Positions 37,008 through 45,966 of a stretch of 64,000 nt of DNA are shown here, in pieces. Every line of letters starts with the position of its first letter. Position 1 is the first letter of the stretch. The stretch covers positions 62,001-126,000 of the forward strand of contig JBIOHP010000006.1 in assembly GCA_044449065.1 (NCBI GenBank). Direction: 5' to 3'. The notes under the pieces were generated by a model. It was given only the letters and a program-made list of their open reading frames with translations, was not told the origin of the DNA and did no database searches. Made by a program: the position numbers and the translations under genes. The stretch comes from JBIOHP01 sp044449065 (GTDB lineage: Bacteria > Bacteroidota > Ignavibacteria > UBA10030 > SZUA-254).

Positions 37008-37883
37008 TCATATCTTGCGTGTGGCGGGCGATGATATCTTGAGAGAAATATCGAGGGCTTTGGGCGAGTGCGTTAACGCTCCGATGGATATAAAATCTAC
37101 CCCTGTTTCAGCGATTGGACGAACGGTTTCGAGAGAGACATTTCCTGATGCCTCAATTTTCACTTTGCCATTGTTCATTGCGACGGCTTTTTTCATTTCC
37201 TCGACGGGAAAATTATCAAGCATAATCCGGTCAACAAACGTGAAGTGAAGCGCCTCCTGAACTTCCGGCAAATTTTTTGTCTCGATTTCTATCTTCAATT
37301 GAATATTATGTTGTTTGAGATACGCGATGCACCGCTCCAAAGCTTTGGAAACCGAGCCGGCAGCTTCGATATGATTATCCTTAATGAGAACCATATCGTC
37401 CAATCCGAACCGGTGGTTTACGCCGCCGCCCATTTTTACGGCAAGTTTATCAAGTACGCGGAGCCCCGGCGCCGTTTTTCTCGTATCGGTGATTTTAGCA
37501 CTCGTACCCTCAACACGCCGGACAAACCGTTGGGTAAGCGAGGAGATTCCGCTCATTCGCTGCAGAATATTCAAGGCGGTTCGTTCACCTTTTAATATCG
37601 ACGATAACGGACCGTGCAAGGAGGCAAGTTGCGTTCCGGCTGTGAGTTTTGCACCGTCCTCGACCAGGATATGAAACTTGATGGTCGGATCGATGATTGC
37701 AAAAACCGCCGCTGCGATCTCCAAACCCGAAACGATACCGTCCTCTTTCAGGAGCACCGTGCCGGCGCCGACTGCGTTGGGAGCTACAATAGCATCTGTC
37801 GTGATATCGCCCGTGCCGATATCTTCGATGATAGCTTCTTCAAGAATACGGTTTATCCTTCCATCATCAAGGATATCGTCCAT
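37008..37883 (-). CDS. nadC: Nicotinate-nucleotide pyrophosphorylase (carboxylating)
   Basis: It makes nicotinate mononucleotide from quinolinate and PRPP. Motifs are RMSGISSLT, DTRKTAPGLRVLDKLAV, GGGVNHRFGLDDMVLIKDNH and EIETKNL. The frame is open to 37910; I prefer the ATG at 37883 because it begins just after the Trm112-like stop and matches the family start, giving 291 residues. nadA and nadB are absent from the window. Confidence 0.95.
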   Translation of the reverse strand: MDDILDDGRINRILEEAIIEDIGTGDITTDAIVAPNAVGAGTVLLKEDGIVSGLEIAAAVFAIIDPTIKFHILVEDGAKLTAGTQLASLHGPLSSILKGERTALNILQRMSGISSLTQRFVRRVEGTSAKITDTRKTAPGLRVLDKLAVKMGGGVNHRFGLDDMVLIKDNHIEAAGSVSKALERCIAYLKQHNIQLKIEIETKNLPEVQEALHFTFVDRIMLDNFPVEEMKKAVAMNNGKVKIEASGNVSLETVRPIAETGVDFISIGALTHSPKALDISLKISSPATRKI

Positions 37884-37887
37884 ATCC

Positions 37888-38055
37888 CTATTGCTTTGAG
37901 GATTCTTCATCGGGAAGCATAATGGGAATATCGTCCTTAACGCGGTATACTTTTCCGCATTTCTTGCATGTTAGGATATTTTTCACCGGTTCATATAACA
38001 ATTCACCATGACATTTTGGGCAGCGTAGAATTTTAAGAAGTTCACTAGAAAGCAT
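37888..38055 (-). CDS. Trm112-like zinc ribbon protein (55 aa)
   Basis: This small gene reads MLSSELLKILRCPKCHG, then CKKCGKVYRVKDDIPIMLP. Two CxxC pairs form a zinc ribbon, and the DIPIML tail is the Trm112 signature. In bacteria it is usually called Trm112 family or UPF0434; it may partner methyltransferases, which is not proven for this branch. It ends 5 bases before the preferred nadC start, so the two are probably co-transcribed. Confidence 0.88.
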   Translation of the reverse strand: MLSSELLKILRCPKCHGELLYEPVKNILTCKKCGKVYRVKDDIPIMLPDEESSKQ

Positions 38056-38121
38056 GGTTTGTCACGTTAGTCGTTAGATAATACATTGAATTTGTTCTTG
38101 AACGTAAAGTACGTCATCGTG

Positions 38122-38538
38122 TTATATGCGGAGAAATTGTTTCTCCACTACCTCGATGAAATCGCGCGGAGGGCGGATCGGGATTTTTTTCCCGATTTGC
38201 ACAAAGGAATGGATGGTATGACCGATGACAATCGGTTCCGATAAGTCAGCGCGGAAAATGAGGTATTTAATTATCACTTTCGCCTGCGGTATCTCTTCGA
38301 GAATGGTCCGCACGGTAATCTCATCATCGTAAACAGCCGGTTGGCGGTATTCGGCATGCGCTTCTATCACGGGAAGCATAAACCCCATTTTTTCGATTTC
38401 AGGATACGGCATACCGATCTGTCGCAGGAGATCAGACCTTCCCTGTTCAAAATATTCGAAGTAACGGCCGTAATAGACTATTTTCATTTGATCCGTATCT
38501 GCATATCGAACCCTGATTTTAGTTTCCGATGAAATCAT
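38122..38538 (-). CDS. Acyl-CoA thioesterase, YbgC/4-hydroxybenzoyl-CoA type
   Basis: The 138-residue hotdog-fold protein has the key RYADTDQMKIVYYGRYFEYFEQGR, with the catalytic Asp in DTD. The motif aligns with YbgC and 4HBT enzymes. Substrate cannot be told from the sequence. It lies between accA (46 bases) and the Trm112-like gene. Confidence 0.9.
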   Translation of the reverse strand: MISSETKIRVRYADTDQMKIVYYGRYFEYFEQGRSDLLRQIGMPYPEIEKMGFMLPVIEAHAEYRQPAVYDDEITVRTILEEIPQAKVIIKYLIFRADLSEPIVIGHTIHSFVQIGKKIPIRPPRDFIEVVEKQFLRI

Positions 38539-38584
38539 CGCAACAACTCTCGTGATCTTGATTCTCTGGAATTAACCATGCAAA

Positions 38585-39535
38585 TCATTCTTCCCAATCG
38601 CCCATTTTAGAAAATTTTTCGACTCTCTTATCGATCAATTTATCCGGTTTTATTTTATTCAACTTTTTTAATTCATCAAGTAATGTTTCTTTCAGAATCT
38701 GCGCGGCTTGCCCGGGATTCCGGTGCGCCCCGCCAAGCGGCTCCGGAATTATCCGATCGATGATTCCCTGCGCTAATAAATCGGGAGCCGTTAATTTCAA
38801 CGCTTCCGCCGCCTGCTCTTTATAATCCCAGCTCCGCCAGAGAATGCTTGAACACGATTCCGGGGAGATAACCGAATACCATGTATTCTCCATCATTAAC
38901 ACACGGTCGCCAATTCCAATCCCCAGTGCGCCGCCTGACGCCCCCTCGCCGATAATCGCTACAATAATCGGGACGGGTAGCCGTGACATTTCAAAAAGAT
39001 TTCTCGATATTGCCTCCGCCACACCGCGTTCTTCAGATTCAAGCCCCGGGTATGCGCCGGGAGTATCGATGAGCGTAATAATGGGTTTGTTGAATTTTAC
39101 TGAAAGTTTCATCAGGCGAAGCGCTTTACGATATCCTTCCGGTGTCGCCATCCCGAAATTACGGTAAAGATTGCTCTTTGTATCTCTACCCTTTTGCTGT
39201 CCGATAATCATTACCGGCTCATTATCCAACCGAGCAAATCCGCCGACAATCGCTTTATCATCACGAAAACTTCTGTCTCCATGCAATTCAATGAAATCCG
39301 TAGTCATCAGCTCGATATAATCAAGCGTGTAGGGACGATCGGGATGGCGTGCAAGTTGAACTTTTTGCCATCGTGTTAGTTTGGAATATATACTCAGGCG
39401 AAGCTGCTCAACCTGGCTTTCGAGCTTCCGTACCTCGTCGGCAATATCGAGACTTTCGGAATATTTCCGCATTTCGTCGATCTTTTGCTCGAGTTCGATG
39501 ACAGGTTTTTCAAATTCTAAAATACTCTTTGCCAT
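38585..39535 (-). CDS. accA: Acetyl-CoA carboxylase carboxyltransferase subunit alpha
   Basis: It moves the carboxyl group from biotin to acetyl-CoA in fatty acid synthesis. The 316-residue protein has an N-terminal coiled region, then RPYTLDYIELMTTDFIELHGDRSF, TLIDTPGAYPGLESEERG and GEGASGGALGIGIGD. It has no N-terminal zinc finger, which in bacteria belongs to AccD. It starts 9 bases after the last polysaccharide gene, so it may share its transcript; accD is elsewhere. Confidence 0.96.
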   Translation of the reverse strand: MAKSILEFEKPVIELEQKIDEMRKYSESLDIADEVRKLESQVEQLRLSIYSKLTRWQKVQLARHPDRPYTLDYIELMTTDFIELHGDRSFRDDKAIVGGFARLDNEPVMIIGQQKGRDTKSNLYRNFGMATPEGYRKALRLMKLSVKFNKPIITLIDTPGAYPGLESEERGVAEAISRNLFEMSRLPVPIIVAIIGEGASGGALGIGIGDRVLMMENTWYSVISPESCSSILWRSWDYKEQAAEALKLTAPDLLAQGIIDRIIPEPLGGAHRNPGQAAQILKETLLDELKKLNKIKPDKLIDKRVEKFSKMGDWEE

Positions 39536-39544
39536 GTCCGTTCG

Positions 39545-41545
39545 TTAGTGTTTCAATAAATGAAGAATTGATTTCATGATGATTTCCAGGTCAAGCCAGA
39601 GTGTTTGATTTTTCGCATAGTAAAAATTATACTTTTCGATATCTTCCGCGGTCGTGTCGCTATGATTATTGATCTGCGCCAGACCGGTTAATCCAATTCT
39701 CCCCCAATACTGGATTTCATGCTGCGTTCCCAGCCGGGAACCGGCTTTGTCATAAAACGGCGGACCGACAAAACTCAAAATTCCACGGAAAACATCCGGT
39801 ACCAATAATATTTCCAGACCAAACTTGCCGGGAGTCTTTCCGGATTTCTGCCGAATCCAAACCCATGGATAAAAGATAAAGAGCGCCAAACACGACGCCA
39901 TGATATCGAATACCCGTTTAACCAGGCGGTGAAGCGGCCGATGGATATTATATTCTATCTCAATAAGAGGAATATCATCAAGCTCGTCAATATGCGTCTT
40001 TCCAATGATAACCTCCATACTATTCGGCACCAATCGGTAGTTTAACGATCTGTGTCTCGTTTTCGCTATAACCGATAAAATTGTGGTGTACGAGAGAACA
40101 TCCATCGAAAATATCACCTCCGAAACCCGCTTTTCCCGGGCGACCTTACTAATATTGTCAATACTTCCAAGAATTTCAAGCCCGGATATTTTTTCGCCTA
40201 TGCGTTTTTGATTCAGATCAATAAACCCGATGACGTCGTATCCATCATCAACACGGGTTCGGAGCTTTCGTAAGACCTCCTGCGCTGATTTTTCGACTCC
40301 CACGATGAGTGTCCGTCTTCCAAATATACTTTGACCGCCACGTTGCGGCGATTTCGCTCTGACAAACAATCGCCAGCCCGGTAATACCATAAGGTTGATG
40401 AATCCCGAAATCAGGACAACCATACGACTGAAGCCGTATTGCTTGAAAAAAAACACAAGAGCGGATAGAATAATATACCCGATGATGACCGATCCCATCG
40501 CGCGTGAGAGCGAATATTTTCTGGTGGTATAGAGACCCATCGCGAGCATTGTAGACGCTATGATACACCAGGGAACGGTGAATACAATTGGATATGCATA
40601 TCCCGGAAAGTGGAAGATATTACCAAACCAGATATACTCTCCGAGCAGAAAAGAACTATCAATCACGACTGCATCAATAATTGCCGGTTTTAATGGGCGC
40701 GCGGTTCGGGCGACAAATGCAAACCATTTTCTCAAACCGATACCAACGCGGAGAATAATACTGATAAAGACGCCGCGCTGAAGATGTTTATTGACAAATA
40801 CATACATGGCTTCGTAGAAGATTTTCACTTCATCGATATCGCTGCGACGCGCACTTTCACCTTTATAGTGAATGATTTGCGTGGAATGGACATAATAAAC
40901 TTTCCAGCCAAACTTTTGAACACGATAACACAGATCGAGATCTTCGCCATACATAAAGTATTCTTCATCGAATCCATTAGTTTGTACATATACTTCCCGC
41001 CGGAGAAACATAAACGAGCCGCTGATAGCATCTACTTCATAACTTTCATTCGGGTTCTTGTACGTGAGGTTATACCTTCCAAAAAGGGGTGATCCCTGGA
41101 ATAATGAGCTCAACCCTGAAACTTTGGTAAACGCGACCCACGGTTTCGGAAAACTTCTCCGGCAAGCAAGCTGCAGCGTGCCATCGGGATTCAGCACTTT
41201 ACACCCCGCAATTCCAACCTCAGCATGTTCGCCAAAAAATTTGATCATGACCCTGACGGTATCTTCCTGAACTATTGTATCGGGGTTGAGCAAAAGAATA
41301 AACCTCCCCGTGGAACGTTTCATGGCTGTATTGTTCGCTGCTCCGAAACCTGCATTGTATTCATTGATGATAAGCATAACTTCGGGGAATGAAGATCGAA
41401 GCATTTCAATGCTTCCATCCGTTGATGCATTATCGACGACAATAATCTCGGCGTCAATGCCGGAGAGAGCTTTACGAAGGGAGTTAAGCGCGTTCTCGAG
41501 AAATGGGCGAACGTTATAGTTTACAATGACGACGGAGACTTCCAT
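39545..41545 (-). CDS. Fused GT2 glycosyltransferase and degenerate sugar-phosphate transferase
   Basis: Residues 1-250 are a GT2 domain (VSVVIVNYNVRPFLENAL; LLNPDT, DAISGSFMFLRR, MYGEDLDLCYR). Residues 300-400 are membrane segments, and 405-530 a CoA-binding-like fold as in WcaJ (GRRTLIVG). Residues 545-666 resemble a bacterial sugar transferase but keep only its ends (VKRVFDIMASCLALF; SFVGPP for SLVGPRP; LTGLAQINN). The KFRSM and DEFPQL core seen in the neighbour at 42333 is missing. GT2 activity is likely; transferase activity is doubtful. Confidence 0.8.
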   Translation of the reverse strand: MEVSVVIVNYNVRPFLENALNSLRKALSGIDAEIIVVDNASTDGSIEMLRSSFPEVMLIINEYNAGFGAANNTAMKRSTGRFILLLNPDTIVQEDTVRVMIKFFGEHAEVGIAGCKVLNPDGTLQLACRRSFPKPWVAFTKVSGLSSLFQGSPLFGRYNLTYKNPNESYEVDAISGSFMFLRREVYVQTNGFDEEYFMYGEDLDLCYRVQKFGWKVYYVHSTQIIHYKGESARRSDIDEVKIFYEAMYVFVNKHLQRGVFISIILRVGIGLRKWFAFVARTARPLKPAIIDAVVIDSSFLLGEYIWFGNIFHFPGYAYPIVFTVPWCIIASTMLAMGLYTTRKYSLSRAMGSVIIGYIILSALVFFFKQYGFSRMVVLISGFINLMVLPGWRLFVRAKSPQRGGQSIFGRRTLIVGVEKSAQEVLRKLRTRVDDGYDVIGFIDLNQKRIGEKISGLEILGSIDNISKVAREKRVSEVIFSMDVLSYTTILSVIAKTRHRSLNYRLVPNSMEVIIGKTHIDELDDIPLIEIEYNIHRPLHRLVKRVFDIMASCLALFIFYPWVWIRQKSGKTPGKFGLEILLVPDVFRGILSFVGPPFYDKAGSRLGTQHEIQYWGRIGLTGLAQINNHSDTTAEDIEKYNFYYAKNQTLWLDLEIIMKSILHLLKH

Positions 41546-41551
41546 CCGCGC

Positions 41552-42271
41552 TCAGGAAAGCAAACCAAAGATTTTTTGAATTTTCAATTTCCATACCATA
41601 AACACGGCTTCGTAAACAATTCTCCTCGACATTTTCGAAACCCCCGATTGCCTGTCGACGAATATAATCGGATGTTCGCACACCTTAAATCCTTTGGACC
41701 AGACTTTAAAGTTCATCTCGATCTGGAATGCATATCCATTCGATTTTACCTTTTGGAGATTGATAGCTTCCAAAACGGTTCGCCGAAAACATTTAAAACC
41801 GCCGGTCGCGTCTTTGAGATTCATTCCTGTTACCACCCGAGTGTAAACATTGGCGGCATAACTCAATAACAACCTGCGAATGGGCCAATTGACAACTCTC
41901 ACTCCGTTCGTATATCTCGATCCGACGACGAGGTCGCATGACCGTATTTTGTCAAGAAACTTAGGAATTTCCTCAGGATTATGAGAAAAATCTGCATCCA
42001 TTTCGAAAACATAATCGTATTTATGAGTTATCGCATACCGGAATCCCTCCACATACGCAGTCCCGAGACCCATCTTGCCGGGACGACGGAGGAGGTGTAT
42101 CCGGGGATTTACCGATTGCAATTTTGCAACAATATCTCCGGTTCCGTCCGGCGAGTTATCATCGACGATGAGCATATCGATCAATTCACCCTGCCCGAGG
42201 ACTTTCGATATGAACAGCTCTATATTATCAGCTTCATTGTATGTCGGTGTTACGACGAGTGTGGTTGCCAT
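41552..42271 (-). CDS. Polyprenol phosphate mannosyltransferase-like GT2 (DPM1 type)
   Basis: The 239-residue protein has VVTPTYNEADNIELFI, VDDNSPDGTGDIVAKL, EMDADFSHNPEEIPKF and RYTNGVRVVNWP, the DPM1 pattern. There is no C-terminal membrane domain, unlike many bacterial DPM fusions. It should load a sugar on polyprenyl phosphate. It is 6 bases from the fused GT2 gene. Confidence 0.9.
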   Translation of the reverse strand: MATTLVVTPTYNEADNIELFISKVLGQGELIDMLIVDDNSPDGTGDIVAKLQSVNPRIHLLRRPGKMGLGTAYVEGFRYAITHKYDYVFEMDADFSHNPEEIPKFLDKIRSCDLVVGSRYTNGVRVVNWPIRRLLLSYAANVYTRVVTGMNLKDATGGFKCFRRTVLEAINLQKVKSNGYAFQIEMNFKVWSKGFKVCEHPIIFVDRQSGVSKMSRRIVYEAVFMVWKLKIQKIFGLLS

Positions 42272-42332
42272 AAGATGAATTTTCTATTTAGTCAATAAAT
42301 GGATGTGAGGGAATCCATGGTTAAGAGTCAGG

Positions 42333-43727
42333 TTAATGTCCCCTCCCTGATAACATCACAAGAATAGTGTTGAGGAGAATCTTAAAATCCATCCGTAAAG
42401 AAATATTCTCGATATAAAATAAATCATACTCTACTTTTTTCCTGACGTCGTCGATGCTTTCATCGTATTTATGTTTTACTTGCGCCCATCCGGTTATCCC
42501 CGGGCGAACTTTGAGCCGTCGCGCGTAAAGTGGAATTTCTTTAGAGAGTTGTTCGACGAAATATCCGCGTTCGGGTCTGGGACCGACAAGACTCATATCG
42601 CCGTCCAACACGTTAATCAGTTGAGGAAATTCATCAAGCCGGGCTTTTCGTAGAATTTTTCCCATGCGCGTAATCCGTTTGTCTTTTTTCTCCGCCCATA
42701 CCGGTCCGGAATATTTTTCCGCATCGTCATCCATCGATCTAAATTTGATCATTTTAAAATTCTTCCCGTCCTTCCCAACTCGATCCTGCACATAAAACAC
42801 GGGTCCATGCGAATCCAATTTGATTGCGATCGCGATTATGAGCCATATGGGTAAACCGAGAGTAAGCACCGTCGCTGCAACCGCTATATCGATAGATCGC
42901 TTTACAAATCGTTCCCAGGGCGTCAGCAAATTAGGCATGATTTCAATCAGGGGGAAACCGTATATCTGGTTTGTCCTTGCTTGACCGCTGATGATATCAT
43001 ACAGATCGGGAACAATTTTTATGCTCACGGGATGCGAATTGCAGCGGGCAATGACGTCGAGCAGCTTATCATGTTCGGTAGAGTCCATTGCAATAATGAT
43101 ATCTTCAATCTTATATTGATGGAGTATCTGCGTAATCTCGTTGAGCGAACCGAGCACGGGGATATTTTTATAAGAACCGTTATTTTTATCCATTGATAAA
43201 AATCCCACCACATCGTACCCTAATGCAGGATACTGCGTCACTGAATCATAGAGAAATCTTGACCGGTCTGTCCAGCCAATGATCAGAGCTTTCTTTAAAC
43301 CGACGCCGGCTTCGAGCAATCTCCTGTGAAACGTATGTTGTAAAAATCTTCCGCTGCCGACGAAACACACCAACAATGCCCAATACATCATGATAAGGAG
43401 GCGCGAATGCATGGGCGATCCTCTTCCACTATCGTCAATGAATATGGCAAAGAACAATAACAAAACGCCGAACGTAGCCGCTTTAAAGACGGTGCTAAAT
43501 TCGTCGAAACGGGATTTTGCGTACCACGACCGGTATAAGCCATAGAAGAAAAATATCAGAAACCAGTAAACACAAATGACGAACATCGGCATCCATAACT
43601 CCATCGCCATCGGACTCGCGAACCATCCGCTCTTCACCCGGAGATAATATTGCGTTCCCCATGCGAGGTTGATGGTGAGGAAATCGCTCAAAAGAGTTAA
43701 GGATTTTCCTTTAAAAGATTGATTCAT
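42333..43727 (-). CDS. Undecaprenyl-phosphate sugar-1-phosphate transferase (WcaJ/WbaP-like)
   Basis: The initiator that puts the first sugar phosphate on the lipid carrier. The 464-residue protein has four to five membrane segments in the first 140 residues, a CoA-binding-like part (GVGLKKALIIGWTDRSR), and the catalytic domain with KFRSM (328-332), LDEFPQL (364-370) and SLVGPRP (379-385). The GITGWAQV end is intact. Its start overlaps the GT4 stop by one base. Confidence 0.95.
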   Translation of the reverse strand: MNQSFKGKSLTLLSDFLTINLAWGTQYYLRVKSGWFASPMAMELWMPMFVICVYWFLIFFFYGLYRSWYAKSRFDEFSTVFKAATFGVLLLFFAIFIDDSGRGSPMHSRLLIMMYWALLVCFVGSGRFLQHTFHRRLLEAGVGLKKALIIGWTDRSRFLYDSVTQYPALGYDVVGFLSMDKNNGSYKNIPVLGSLNEITQILHQYKIEDIIIAMDSTEHDKLLDVIARCNSHPVSIKIVPDLYDIISGQARTNQIYGFPLIEIMPNLLTPWERFVKRSIDIAVAATVLTLGLPIWLIIAIAIKLDSHGPVFYVQDRVGKDGKNFKMIKFRSMDDDAEKYSGPVWAEKKDKRITRMGKILRKARLDEFPQLINVLDGDMSLVGPRPERGYFVEQLSKEIPLYARRLKVRPGITGWAQVKHKYDESIDDVRKKVEYDLFYIENISLRMDFKILLNTILVMLSGRGH

Positions 43728-44905
43728 TAATCGCTCTGTATCATTCCAGTGTATAAATGTATAATTTCATCAATCATTATATCCGCATCAAATTCTCTGG
43801 CAATCTCATCTCTACCATTCGAGCAATTTTTAACGAAAGTATCATATCCAAGTATTATTTCCTTAATTGCGTCATATAACTCGTCGCGGTGAAGAGGAGT
43901 CACCAACCTGCCATTCAAATGATCATTAATTACTTCCGGAGAACCGTCGAGATTGTAACTAATGACCGGTTTACCCATAAATAATGCCTGGGCGATAACC
44001 CTCGCCAAACCTTCATGGAGGGAAGTATGAACCACCATATCCATAATAGCAAGGTAATTGGGTATATCTCCAGGTGAAACCATTCCTGCAAATATAACAC
44101 TTTCTTCCAATCGAAGTAATTTAACAAGCTCTGTTAACTCTTGACGTATTTCGCCGTCGCCAACAAATAAAACTTTGATCTTCGGAAATTCTGCAATCAG
44201 CTGCGGCATTAATCGTATTATATCCTCATGTCCCTTAAGGCGAGAAAGTCTGGAGATCTTCCCGATAACAAAATCGGTGCTTTGAATACGAAGAGCCGAT
44301 TTGAGTTGTGAGGTATTTCCACTTGCCCCTTTAAAATTCTCAATATCAAACCCGCTTCGAATAACAATATATTGATCCGCTTTTCCAACCTTCGCTTTCA
44401 GCGCGTCAGCGACAATTCTATGGGATACGGCAATGAGCTTTGAAGTAAAACGAGCGGCAAATCTCTCAATAATAATATATAGCTTTCGATTGATCGTGCG
44501 CTGATATTCATGAAATGGCAAACCATGAATCGTATGGATAATGCACTGAATTCCTGCAAGTCTCGCAGCTAATCTCCCTATTATTCCCGCCTTAGAACTA
44601 TGTGTATGAACTATTTGATAGTCGCCTTTATTTATGAATCGCGTGAGTTGAAAAAGGGCAATTAAATCAAAAATGGGGTTAATTTTTCGCCGTATGGAAG
44701 GGAATATGATTACTTTGAGCGAGGAAGTCTCTGCCTGATCGAACATATTTCCCTCAGATGGAATATTAGGACCTGTTAAGATACATACATTGTAGCCATG
44801 TAATTGTAACCCATTTGCAATCGAGACCACTGTTTCGGTAGCCCCACCGATACTAAATAGAGTTATAATATGAAGCACCCGGGGGTTCTTTATGGCCGAA
44901 AGCAT
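43727..44905 (-). CDS. GT4 family glycosyltransferase
   Basis: The 392-residue GT-B enzyme has IITLFSIGGATETVV, THSSKAGIIGRLAARLAG and HTSLHEGLARVIAQALFMGKPVISYNLDG, the nucleotide-sugar motif with ExxG. It adds a sugar to a growing repeat unit on the lipid carrier. It overlaps the next GT by 16 bases. By eye the bases are more AT-rich than in accA or the bat genes. Confidence 0.92.
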   Translation of the reverse strand: MLSAIKNPRVLHIITLFSIGGATETVVSIANGLQLHGYNVCILTGPNIPSEGNMFDQAETSSLKVIIFPSIRRKINPIFDLIALFQLTRFINKGDYQIVHTHSSKAGIIGRLAARLAGIQCIIHTIHGLPFHEYQRTINRKLYIIIERFAARFTSKLIAVSHRIVADALKAKVGKADQYIVIRSGFDIENFKGASGNTSQLKSALRIQSTDFVIGKISRLSRLKGHEDIIRLMPQLIAEFPKIKVLFVGDGEIRQELTELVKLLRLEESVIFAGMVSPGDIPNYLAIMDMVVHTSLHEGLARVIAQALFMGKPVISYNLDGSPEVINDHLNGRLVTPLHRDELYDAIKEIILGYDTFVKNCSNGRDEIAREFDADIMIDEIIHLYTGMIQSD

Positions 44906-45963
44906 ACCAGATCCTCATACGTCTTAATATATTGAGGGGCAAGGGTTTCCCACAGATACTTTTGTATATAACCTTCGATAAAATTTTCACGTTGAACTTT
45001 ATCGTTATCCTCAAGGCCGGCTTTCACTGCTGCGAAGAATTCTTCATCATCATTAAGGTCGAAATAAAACGCCGCACGGGAAGCAACCTCAAGACTCGTG
45101 GGAATACGGCTCGCGACGATACAGGTTTTACAATACATTGCTTCAATCAAAGGAATTCCAAATCCCTCGGTAAGAGACGGCAAAAGCACAACATGAGATG
45201 TTTTATATAACTTCACCAAATCAAAAATATTCGGACTCTTAACCCATTCAACAATTCCGTGAGAGTTATAAATTTGTTCTCTGAAATATGGAAAACCAAA
45301 CCCTTCGTTTCCTGCAAGAACTAATTTTAATCGCGGTAGCGCTCCGGATTGAACGCCTTTAAGAACAGTTGGAATTAACCAATGTATATTTTTCTTCGTG
45401 GATAAAGTACCTACAAATAATAGCGTAGGAATGCTTGTTTTGCTTTCATTTGGAGTTTCTCTGACTGCCGCAATGAAATTCTCCGATAAGCCGACGCCGA
45501 GCGCTTTAATCTTGTTTCTCACACCCGGATACCGTTCGCAGATTAACTCCAACACAGATTCTGTAGGAGTGATGATCTTATGGGCATTCTCTATTGTCCG
45601 GCTTATTATGTAACGATAATATAAGCGATATGAACGTGAATAAGTACTCGGAAAATTTACTGCATCTAAATCATAGATAGCCCCGATCATCATAACCCTC
45701 TTCTGAGGTTTTGGCACAAAAACGTTTGTGAAATGGACAACGTCCATTTGTTGGTAACCGTGCGCCGCAAGTAATTTCAAATTCCAGAGATATTTTATTC
45801 TTCGAATGGAACGAAATTGCTTTGATGGAGAACTTGCTGGACTTTCACAAACCCGGACACGGCCTCTTCCATATCGTCGTAATGCCTGAATCAATCCGTC
45901 GCTCTGAATTCTAATCCCCGTGTTGGGGGGAGCATTGCCTATATCGATCATCACGTTTAACAT
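44890..45963 (-). CDS. GT4-type glycosyltransferase
   Basis: The 357-residue protein begins MLNVMIDIGNAPPNTGIRIQ, then IITPTESVLELICERYP and TLLFVGTLSTKKNIHWLIP and VVLLPSLTEGFGIPLIEAMYCKTC, with the ExxGxP-type motif. It belongs to GT4-like GT-B enzymes; the sugar is unknown. It is 3 bases from the Wzy-like gene stop. Confidence 0.9.
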   Translation of the reverse strand: MLNVMIDIGNAPPNTGIRIQSDGLIQALRRYGRGRVRVCESPASSPSKQFRSIRRIKYLWNLKLLAAHGYQQMDVVHFTNVFVPKPQKRVMMIGAIYDLDAVNFPSTYSRSYRLYYRYIISRTIENAHKIITPTESVLELICERYPGVRNKIKALGVGLSENFIAAVRETPNESKTSIPTLLFVGTLSTKKNIHWLIPTVLKGVQSGALPRLKLVLAGNEGFGFPYFREQIYNSHGIVEWVKSPNIFDLVKLYKTSHVVLLPSLTEGFGIPLIEAMYCKTCIVASRIPTSLEVASRAAFYFDLNDDEEFFAAVKAGLEDNDKVQRENFIEGYIQKYLWETLAPQYIKTYEDLVCFRP

Positions 45964-45966
45964 CCA

